DNA of 64,000 bases from Arthonia radiata (lineage: Eukaryota > Ascomycota > Arthoniomycetes > Arthoniales > Arthoniaceae). Positions 55,204-64,000 of this stretch are shown piece by piece (within the stretch, counting starts at the first letter, position 1; every line of letters begins with the position of its first letter). Below the pieces are notes generated by a model. It had not been told where the DNA came from. It saw nothing but the letters and a program-made list of their open reading frames with translations, and did not search any database. Where the stretch lies: NCBI GenBank assembly GCA_002989075.1, contig PSQN01000002.1:512097-576096 (forward strand). The letters run 5' to 3'. The position numbers were made by a program, and so were the translations under genes.

Positions 55204-57766
55204 TCATATCGAGCGATGCAGGACCACATTCATCACCGGCTCACTCGAGGGGCCCGTGAATGCCTCTTCAGATCTAGTCATCCCCCGCTTCTTTGGTGCA
55301 TTCTGCAGGTGTTTATCTGGAGACGGACGCTTGGCGGGCTAACCAGTTGTGTCAGTCAAATTTAGATACGCAGATGCTCCACAAGGTCATTCTTACTGAT
55401 GTTGCAAGCATGATAGTCCCATCATCAGAAACGGTAGTTTTGACTGAGCAATGAGGACCCTCCAAAGACGATGAGTCAACTGGCGGGCGCCATGTGTCCG
55501 GAGCATAGTTTGAGTCGAGTTCGGCAGCATTCATGTTGGCTTGAATGGCTCGCAGCAGGGACGGTGACTTCTCAGAGTCTCTTGCACGGTCAAAATTCCA
55601 AGCTGAACGATTTCGATCCCATGCTGCATACTGCGCTGCAGGATTCGCTGAGTAGCGCTGCTCGAGTACCGCGACGGAGTCTGTGGACACCGACTCTGAC
55701 ACCGAAATCTGACTGTCGATGACATACGGACCCTGGCCACACTGGTCCTCAGCGATATGAATAGGTGGCTGCTGCTGCTGCGTGACGGCTTTCTTGGATA
55801 TGAGTGTATCAAGATCGTCTAGGTACTCCTCACGCGGAGGTGGAAGGATCGGGTGCACGACTGCGCTCAAATGATTGCTGCTCTCGACCTGGATGAAAGG
55901 TTCGGGTAGCCGCTGTATGAGCTTGCCCATGGTCGGGCGAGGGTACCAATACTTCAAAGCATCCTTCTCAAGAGCCTTGAAGTCTTTGAGCAGCGAGCCT
56001 GACGTGAACCAAGGGTGACGCAGCGCTTCAGTGGCCGTTGGTCGCTTCGCAGGGTCGATGCTGAGGAGCTTGAGCATGAGATCCCTGGGTCTGCCACTGA
56101 CCGGTCGTGACATCAAGTCGATCAGTGCTTCTGCGCTGTTGAACTCGATGAAGCGCAGTAGTGTTGGCTTGATACCCTTCACCAAACCATGTTCCATGGG
56201 TGGATGATGAGTACCACCGAGGAGCGTATAGGTCACGATACCAATCGAGAACATGTCTACCGGAGTCGTGTAACCCTCGCCGGTAGGTTTCTTCGATTCG
56301 TACTCATATACTTCACTTCACAAGGTCAGTATGGCCAAGCTCCGATAGTGGATGGAGGACTGACGGTGCAACGTAGTTGATTGTGCCTGCAAAAGTCCGT
56401 ATCCTCTGAAGCCACTGCATTCCATCTTTACCTTGTACTGTCTTAATGCTCGCAGCTGAACCGAAGTCTGAGATGACAACGCGAGCTCCCGGAGTGAGCG
56501 AGGTCATGAGGATGTTCTCAAGCTTCAGGTCGCGATGGACAATATTCCGTGCGTGCAAATACTCGACGCCCTGGACGTCAAAGTTTTAGCGCAATACTTA
56601 CCAAAGAGCTCAAATGCACTGAGCCCAAAGTATGATGTGACACGGCCTTCCAGCCACGGAAAAGAAGTTCAAACGGCGGCATATCTCCACACTCACCTGC
56701 AACACCTGGCGAATAATGACTGCGGTCTCGGTGTCTGACATCATTCCATCATTGCGCACAAAGTAGGAGAATAGGTCTCCTGCCGTCAAAAGCTCCTGAA
56801 AGATGTAAATGGTCTCACTGCTGACGTACGCTTGCTTAATCTGCACGATGTTTGGCTGAAGTTGTTAGTGCGGTTTCAACATCGTGGCGCATATCGAGGG
56901 CTTGAAACCCGAAAGAAAAAAGCACGGCAAAGGAGACCAAACTTGATTTGCTTGGACGGCTTACATGAGATATGTTTTGCAGCAGCTCGACCTCACGCAT
57001 CTGCTTCGATACTTCACCTGCCTTCTTGTTGCGTCTGTCAACGATTTTGCACGCGACTTGAGTTCCAGCAACACGATCATGCGCGAGATGCAGAGTACCG
57101 AACGTCCCAGGACCGATGACACGACTCGAGACGACGTAAGACCGACTGAAACACTAGAAGCCCTCAGCGTAGTAGAGGCAGACATGAGCGGCGCGCTTAT
57201 ACCTTCATCTCGTCTTGCTGCTTGCGAGTCCGCGAAACGGCGAGGTTCTCAGCTCGAGCATAGCACGACTCATACCTCAGCCTAAAGCTGCGGCCGATGC
57301 GGAGCACATCACCATGTTCAAGCAGAAGTGGAGGATCGCTGCTGCGTAGCAGACGACGTCTCGAAGCGTTGGCCGGCTTTGTGGACGCTGATGCTCGCGT
57401 TACAAAGGTGCCATTCGAAGACAAATCTTTCACGTAGACGAGCGGCTCAGTATCTTCAATATCGATGCGGTAGACTCTGAGATGCAGATTCGATGCAAGA
57501 CGATCCTTCACCATGACGGGTGTCGCTTTTGAAGTTGAGCTGTGAGTAAGTCATGAGCAGCTATCGGTCAAAGTCATAACCAAAGCCTTGCCAGTGCTCT
57601 TCATTTCTTCCGACAAGATATTCCGAGTCTGTGTGAATTGGATATGAAGCTAGAGACTGTTATGATACGGAAGCAAGAGGTTTCTTTTTGGACCTTTCCT
57701 TGACGGACCTATACATCGCTGCTCGTCGTCAGTTTGTTGCAGGTATCCTACAGGTTCGTAACCCAT
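55204..57766 (-). CDS. FHA-domain Ser/Thr kinase, Mek1/Cds1 (Chk2)-like (683 aa, eight exons)
   Basis: I read exons 57766-57715, 57649-57581, 57525-57203, 57153-56965, 56855-56697, 56570-56365, 56315-55397 and 55338-55204. The sum is divisible by three. The N-terminus has YLQQTDDEQ, then a split FHA domain (YLVGRNEEHW, DLSSNGTFV, LLEHGDVLRIG) at about 20-130. The kinase domain starts near 158: GPGTFG loop, ACKIVD lysine, HRDLKLENI (catalytic Asp near 278), DFGSA, then GTINYVAPE. The C-terminus is long, and its last exon is basic (PAKRPSPDKH, APKKRG), like a nuclear signal. One FHA and one kinase fit Cds1/Chk2 or the meiotic kinase Mek1. I lean to Mek1 but cannot decide. The exon 2-3 junction is the least certain. 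It lies beside the SWIM gene, on the same strand. Confidence 0.85.
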
Positions 57767-58041
57767 CGAGACCTAGGCGAGCCTTCTGTGACCCACCAGA
57801 GGCCGTATAAGTAGCCGAGACGCTGATCTTGCAATGCACCTAATACACAGGGGACGGTGAGGATGGATGAGGAGGAAAAAATGTGTTGGAGAGACGAGAT
57901 GATCTGATCACGTGCTGATCTAGCCTCTCTTGCTTTAGCGCGCACACAGTCTTGGCAGACGGAGCTCAAATGGTTCTCCGCACTCTCGCACTATTCTCTC
58001 CTTACTCAGCCCTCGTTCAACTCATCAACTGCGACTACCAG

Positions 58042-58137
58042 GTACGCTGCTATCTCTCTCAACCTACAGCAGACTCTACTGAGTTTGAGAGTACTGTCAA
58101 TGTCCTTGCGGAGCTTCTGCTGATAATCTTGCTACAG
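58042..58137 (+). other. probable 5' UTR intron of RPL41
   Basis: ACTACCAG|GTACGC at 58041/58042 and GCTACAG|TCCC at 58137/58138 form a good splice pair, ending seven bases before the RPL41 ATG. Ribosomal-protein genes often carry such leader introns. The pyrimidine-rich stretch at 57,980-58,030 is then the likely first exon. Confidence 0.55.
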
Positions 58138-58144
58138 TCCCAAC

Positions 58145-58275
58145 ATGAGAGCTAAGTGGAGGAAGAAGCGCGTGCGCCGTCTCAAGCGCAAGAGGAGGAA
58201 GACGAGAGCCAGAAGGTATGATGAATATTGAAGCAGATTTTTTTGAGCTTGTACTGACCACCCTCCAGCAAATAA
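58145..58275 (+). CDS. RPL41: 60S ribosomal protein eL41 (25 aa, two exons)
   Basis: The smallest ribosomal protein, a single very basic helix bridging the two subunits. Exon 1 (58145-58215) encodes MRAKWRKKRVRRLKRKRRKT plus RAR and two bases of the next codon. A 53-bp intron with GTATGA donor and CTCCAG acceptor follows. Exon 2 is only seven bases (58269-58275), completing Ser and adding Lys and the stop. The 25-residue length and the ending RSK match eL41 exactly. Too short for ordinary frame searches. Its promoter lies between it and the divergent FHA kinase gene. Confidence 0.95.
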
Positions 58276-58733
58276 ACGCTCAACCCAGCCTGAGCCGCCG
58301 ACCACACATCAAGCACACCCCTCACATCAACAAACCCCACCTACGCCTGTCACCGCGAGCTTGCGAATACTCGCTTCTGCATCCCGACGCGATGCTTCGC
58401 AGACGACAAGATGCCGATCAACTGCCACGGAGTTGTCAAGGAGAAGGCGGTCAAGCATAAGGGCACGTGTGGATTACAAGGCTATCAGCAAGCGTTTCAG
58501 AATTTGCGCACACTACTACGATCGACCTCAACCAGTGTCAGCTCTAATACCGATCATTCGATAGTGATCTTTGAGCATCGGCATGTGAGATAGCGGACGT
58601 CAAATGAAAGAAGACAAGTCAAATTGTTATGCCGATGTTCCTTCTTGCCCTAAATTCTGCGTGTCTTCTTGTGACCGTCGTATATCATGTCCCATTCCTT
58701 CGTACGCGACGTTGTCCGCTTTCAAATCCACAG
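58276..58733. other. convergent intergenic region
   Basis: About 460 bp between the 3' ends of RPL41 and GCN2. A 60-codon plus-strand frame (58411-58593) has no recognisable features. The terminators of both genes must be here. Confidence 0.45.
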
Positions 58734-61700
58734 CTATATCCAGAGATCATAGTCTATGCAATAGCCTGTTCGAAAGTTGTAGATGAAGCACTTCCGTGAC
58801 GACTCCCCATACTGCGTTTTGAAGCTTTCGATCAGATCCAGCAACTCATGACAATATTGCCGTTCAGAGACTGGAATGCTCTGGATCACCCTGCGCCACG
58901 AGTCGGGATCGGAAAGCTTAGTGTCACGAAGCTTTTCAAGTACCTCATCCCGAACTTCGATTGCAGCGATGGGGCCTGCGGTGTAGCTCGCGAGCAGCTC
59001 CTTAACTCGATCTTGCGCATCTTGAATCACCCGCGCCTTGTTCGTTTTTTTGCTCTTGTGACTGGCGATGAGAACATGTACGTCGCCCTTTCGCTCATCA
59101 TCTGGTCCTTCAGGCTGACTCGCCTGTCTCAACAGCCTTGCACGATCACTGGTTCCTCGCTTCTCGTCTCGCTCCCTAATCTCACCTCGAATATAATTGG
59201 CCAACTCGGACCTTTGTATGTCTGCAGACTCTCCTTTTGTCTCCATCAGTCTTACCTTTAGGTCTGGCTTGCCACTTGTGAAGCCCTCATGCTTGATGGT
59301 GACCAGCCAGCTATGCCTATCGTTGCCATAGTGGATGAGCAGCTCATCGGTGCTGCGTGCATCAACAGCTAGTTCTGCTTTGATGTCAGAAGCTCGCAGC
59401 TCCGCCACTAGCCTGATGCCAGTGGACCTCAGGACTACTGCATCGAAGCTGGCAACCAATACATCGCAACGCCTTGCAGTCCATTGGCCGAGATCTACTG
59501 CGGGTGCCTCCCTCTTCTTTAGATAAGCAGTACCAGACTGCTTGTGTAAGCGTGCCATAGACGTCACAAGACGGTCCCAGGCAATATTCGTACCGACTGC
59601 ATGGGGGATCTTCGAGCTCGATCCCAGATGCTGTGGCGACAGAGCTTGTATCAATGAATCGTATCTACCGCCAGCCGCGAAGATGTCGCGCTTCTTCGTA
59701 TCGAACAGACATTGAAACATGACGCTTGATCGGTAGAACTTATCGTTCAGGCTACTCAAAGGGCTTAGATAGACCTTCCGGCGCACCCCGAAGCGCTTCA
59801 GGTACTCGTTCAGGCCACTGATATGCGTGAAGACTTTGTGGATAGTCGGAAGATGCTTCGTGTCCTTAAATAATGCTTGAAGCCGCTTGAGAGCCTTTTC
59901 TGGCGTGTCACGAAAATCGAACCGCGTCAAATCGTCGATGGAAGATGCACTCACGCCAATCGCAGGCGCTCTCAGCTCACTACGAATCTTTTGCCACGTC
60001 CATGTACCAATGTGGAGCTTACCGAGTATGTCTTTGGTGACTGCATGCTGCGCGGTGGGAACTCTGCAGAAGTCAAGAATGGCGTCAAGGAGGCTCGAGT
60101 GCGATATGTGAAAGCACATTGGAGTCGCGTTGAAACAAGGAAACTCTTGAACGAGGTCATCCAAACACTTGATGACTTCGGCTTCTGCGAGCGTTGTGTC
60201 ATCACCAACACGAGAGATGATGTCGAAGTCTGCTTCACGGTTACTTCTGGGAGCTCCACCGACCGGCGATGCCCTGGAGACAGTGCCAAACGCAAAGCTA
60301 CGTAGCAGGACGTTAGCCTGGCTAGCAATTGCGCGCGCATGCGGGAATATCAAGTCGTAGGGCAGCTGCACCGTCGTGCCGCTGATATCGAGGAAGTGAG
60401 CGCAGTCAGCGTTCGAATAGTATTCAGACTTCGGAAATAGCCCTTGACGAGATGACTCCATTGCCCCGTAGCGTCTGAACACATCCGTCATTCGGTTTTT
60501 CACAAGCGTTTGCAGGAGGACGAACTCAGTTGCGTCTGTGGCAGCCAAGCCGTTTCGGCCTTGATCCCAGAGCCGGTCTTGAAGCTGGCTGTTAGATGAT
60601 TGCGCAAACAGTGCTTCCATCATACGGGTGAAGTAAGGAGAAGCGGGGTCTGCAAGGCTTGAGAGCGTCTGCCATATTTGCTCGTCTTCGATGCGAACTG
60701 GGATCTTACCACTGCGCAGGAGTTCGGTACTGCTGGGTCGCTCACTGGGCTTGTGCTTGACCAATGACAGGATGACATCGCCTTGCCCTTGCTTCTCGTT
60801 ACTCTGAAAAGCAGCTGGTAGACTGTGCTCTCTCTGACGCAGCTGAGCCAGAACGTGGCCACGTTCCATAGCTGTAGGAAGCGGACAGCACATCTCAAAG
60901 AAGATGATGCCCAACGAATACATGTCCACCTTTTCGCTGTAGTTCCCACTGCCGCTGGACTGTACCTCCGGTGCAACGTAAAGGGCGGTGCCCACGCTCA
61001 AGGTCATATCACCGCTTGGCCCAGCTGTAGAGCCGGATTGGTTCTGTTTGACTCGTGTCTGCCCAGTAGTGGCAAGGCCAAAGTCGCCAATTTTCGGGTT
61101 GTTGCCGTAGTCAATGAAAATGTTCTCAGGTTTGAGATCTCGGTGTATGATACCATGGCTATGAACGTGTGCTAGACCTTCAACGACTTGCCGCAAAATC
61201 CTCCAAGTCTCGTCTACGTTGTCTTGAACGTTTCTGCGGATGATGTCTCGCAGAGTCAACTTCTCACAGAATTCCATCTGAATATAGAGTGTCGCTTTCG
61301 GCGCTACTCTAGGTGAAGAGTACTGCGGGATAGTGCGCGCCGCCTTTGGACTCCTGTGTGGGGATGCCGGATCTCGCTCAAAAAGGCTGTCATCGTCATC
61401 GCTGTCACTGCCATCCACTTGTTGTTCAGCGTCAGAGTCGCTGCCCTCACTCTCGTCGAACTCGATCTTCGGGTATCCGCTAGAGCTGATGAAGTCAAGA
61501 CCGCCCCTGCTAAAGTCGAAATTGGCCTGTCCATTGATGCCAGGGACAGAAGAGCTCTCGTCTGTATCGCTAGACGGTGTACAAGGGGGCTCGACGTCGT
61601 CACCCAATGATTTCTGCATGGTTTCTTCCTCCGGCCAAGCACCGTAGTAACGAACGACGTAGGGATGGTTGAGTGTCGCAAGTAGATACACCTCTGAAAG

Positions 61701-63664
61701 CACCTGAAAGCAAGCGTCAGCATCGCTCGAGGTGCATGTGAATTATTGTTTTGGATCACCGTGAGATGATCTTCTTGCGCTTTTTTGAACCATGAAGCTT
61801 TGCAGAAAAAAGCGCGCGGAGACGATTGACTCACCTCGCTAAGCTGCGCCTGAGTCTTACTCGTGATCTTCTTGATTGCGTAGACTCTCCCATCAAGTTT
61901 ATTCCTTGCTTTTACTACTTCTCCATACCCGCCTTTACCGAGACGGCCCGCCTCAAACCACTCATTCGCGTACCGCGAGGTGCTAAGTGGCTGTCTCGGT
62001 TCATCACCAGAAGCTCCTTGGTTGGAAGAGCGGCGTCGAGTTGCGAGACTTGTGTTCATACTGGCTGTTGCTCGTTGAATGGCGTCGCAGTCAGTCCGAA
62101 GAAACTCGTAAGGAGTCAAGTCGAACGCACTAGGGCGCTTGCGAGGGTCGCTGCGTAGGGCGTCACGAAGCAGATCACGAAGCGGCTCACTCAACATACC
62201 GCTTGTCAGCAGTGATTGAGGTTGATACTTATTGAGTACGTCTGCTCCTAGAAGCATTTGCGCAAGTATGACGCCAAAATCCCAGATGTCTCGCTTGCGC
62301 GTCTGAGCCTCGCTGTAACCTTCGCCCAGCGTTTCCGGTGCCTCCCATGCTTTTGGGCGGGCGGATTTCGCTTGAGCGCTTGTCAGCTTTTTGTCTTCTC
62401 TCGCAATCTGATAGAATCTCTGCTGAAAGCACGCATCTGCTAGCTTCGCGGCCCTGCTATTGCCCGCACTACAGATGAAGATGTTGTGTGTGTGTAAGGC
62501 ACCGTGCATCAGTCCATTCTTGTGAAGGTAGTCCAGTGCTTGCAGAATGTTTGTAGCATACGCACGGCCATTGGTTGCAGGGACGGACTCAACAATGTGA
62601 AGCACATCGTTTATTGAGGAGCCCAAAGCCTCTTCTAAAAGCACGTCAAACTGCCACAAGTTATCCGTGTGGGTCATCTTGAAGTCGTACACACTCAACA
62701 AGTTCTCGTGCGATAGCGTCCTTAGCTTTTCAAGATCATCTTCCAGATCAAGGATCGACTTCCTTGCCCGATTCTGGTGGACCTGAAAGCGCTTGAGAGT
62801 CATGCACGGTAGGGTGCTGCCCGTCGAATCCGAGTTTGGGAAAATACCGCGAACCTCCATTGCCTCAGCTACCGGGCCCTTGCCAATCGACTTCACGATC
62901 GCTACAGATTGAAACGCGATGGGATTGCCGTCAGCTCTTGCGACTTGGATTGGCTGATCAAATACGATGTCTGAGGGGCTCACGCTAAGTAGCTGAGAAC
63001 TTCTTGAAGGTCGCTGTTTTTGCCGCAGTGCGTCTCTCCTCCTCACCTCGTCTTCTACAAGTTGCTGCATTGCACGCTCTTCTTCAGCTTTCTCCCTCTC
63101 TATGCGCACTAATTCGCGTTCCTCCTCTTCCCGAGCGAGCCGCTCTACTTCCGCCTCTTGAGAAGCTCTTTGCTCTTCTAAGCTCGGTACCGCGCGGCCA
63201 GCCGCCAACGCTTGTGCGGCATCCTCGAGGGTGTCACGCACATCATTGGATAGTTCAAGAATCATTACCTCGCCGGCCAATTCACGAGGGCGAGTGTCAA
63301 CAACATACTGTACCTTTTCCCTCGTCTTTGCTGGAACGCTTTCGCTACATTGTAGAGAAAGTAATGGTAGGGTTTTTGGATATGTTGCCGTGAAAGTGAC
63401 GGTCAGATCAACATAGAGAGCCGAATCCGAGTCTGCGATCAACTTCAGCCGAAACGACTTCTCAGATTTCTTAGACCAGGCAGCCTTCGTCTCAAGCTGC
63501 TCGAAGTCTTCAGGGAAGATGCTTTGAAGCACCTCGATTTCATCATGTTGCTGCTCATCATACCGAGACGTGTGAGCGCCATCGGATGCTGAGCGCTTTG
63601 GCTCATCGGTGATTGCATTGGCTTGTGGTGGCTTTTCTGGTGATTTCTTCTTTGCCTTCGGCAT
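58734..63664 (-). CDS. GCN2: eIF2-alpha kinase Gcn2 (1,599 aa, two exons)
   Basis: The general amino-acid control kinase (CPC-3 in Neurospora). It senses uncharged tRNA and phosphorylates eIF2-alpha. Exon 1 is 63664-61835 and exon 2 is 61703-58734. The 131-bp intron sits just after the ATP-binding lysine region and joins QLSE|VLSEVY. Domains in order: RWD (about 38-150, [13 protein letters not shown]); a charged helix (160-220); a pseudokinase (about 240-540, with [10 protein letters not shown] in place of a catalytic HRD); the active kinase (GKGGYGEV near 576, AIKK near 598, an acidic insert at 645-740, HRDLKPEN near 797, DFGLA near 817); a histidyl-tRNA-synthetase-like domain (about 1000-1430); and a C-terminal dimerisation/ribosome-binding region. 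Every domain of the family is present and the length is typical. Confidence 0.97.
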
Positions 63665-64000
63665 TGTTTTAGAACATGGTGTGCCTGTGCTTCGGCAAAT
63701 AAAGTTTTTCAGGCGACAGCATGAGCTGCCGCAATCACCTTGACGTGTACATGAAAGCGGACATGTCGATTACCATCGAACGGTGCAAATTACTCCTTTT
63801 CCAAGTTCACAAGTTGATGCCGCTGGTGACTCAGATGGAGGGTTAGCAACCCTGGGAACCTGGTTGTCATGACAATTCTGGCGTAAACAGACGCGTCTTG
63901 AAAAACCCCGCACGAGATCTCGATATCAGCATCGTTTTCCTTGCATCTCATATAACACGACCAACATGTTTCCCTGGCAGTCAAATAGCTCTACGCGCGA
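63665..64000. promoter_or_regulatory. GCN2 upstream region
   Basis: The last 336 bp of the window lie upstream of GCN2 and should carry its promoter and leader. A short minus frame (63790-63984) has no recognisable features, but could be an upstream frame in the leader, which I cannot establish. Confidence 0.4.

Noticed and set aside
57748-57969. 73-codon minus-strand frame as the first exon of the FHA kinase
   Set aside because: The downstream ATG at 57766 in another phase gives MGYEPVGYLQQTDDEQ and splices in frame to the FHA motif YLVGR, whereas this frame does not.
1-64000. tRNA or rRNA genes
   Set aside because: I scanned for cloverleaf-like stretches and rRNA motifs by eye and found none I could support. 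A covariance-model search would be decisive.

Overview
The window looks like a filamentous ascomycete chromosome, probably a Dothideomycete (the class is my inference). The genes carry 48-65 bp introns with GTRNGT donors and CTNAC-like branch sites, and the conserved proteins are of fungal type. A long AT-rich block shows the CA/TG depletion and TA excess of repeat-induced point mutation (RIP).

Layout. (1) 1-17.4 kb is gene-dense. It holds a Gly/Arg/Ser-rich repeat protein, three small unknown proteins, a cytochrome P450, a 670-residue KH-like fungal protein, prefoldin subunit 5, mitochondrial delta-1-pyrroline-5-carboxylate dehydrogenase, a cytochrome b5-like/MAPR protein, a disordered small protein, the four-RRM nucleolar protein Nop4, and two small Cys-rich genes. 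(2) 18,604-43,431 is one 24.8 kb insertion. Its outer ends are hAT-type 19-bp terminal inverted repeats flanked by a perfect 8-bp target duplication. Inside lie decayed Ty3/Gypsy copies in a quasi-palindrome with four 301-bp LTRs. A second Gypsy-type element (8.0 kb, 196-bp LTRs, 5-bp duplication) is nested in one arm. The other arm holds a 2.8 kb element with 58-bp terminal INVERTED repeats, TG...CA ends, a 5-bp duplication, and gag and protease remnants but no visible polymerase. (3) 43.4-48.1 kb is gene-poor transition sequence, with a coiled-coil gene, a minisatellite and a third, decaying member of the Cys-rich family. (4) 48.6-64 kb is gene-dense again: GPI11, a FAM32A-like gene, PEX16, RPN8, a SWIM zinc-finger gene, an FHA-domain checkpoint/meiotic kinase, RPL41 and GCN2.

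The genes are independent housekeeping loci, arranged as divergent pairs with short shared promoters (PFD5/P5CDH, small protein/NOP4, GPI11/FAM32A, PEX16/RPN8) or convergent pairs. The SWIM gene and the FHA kinase are neighbours, and both have families with known roles in recombination. The main discovery target is the nested mobile-element block, above all the TIR-bounded gag/protease element at 22,594-25,407.
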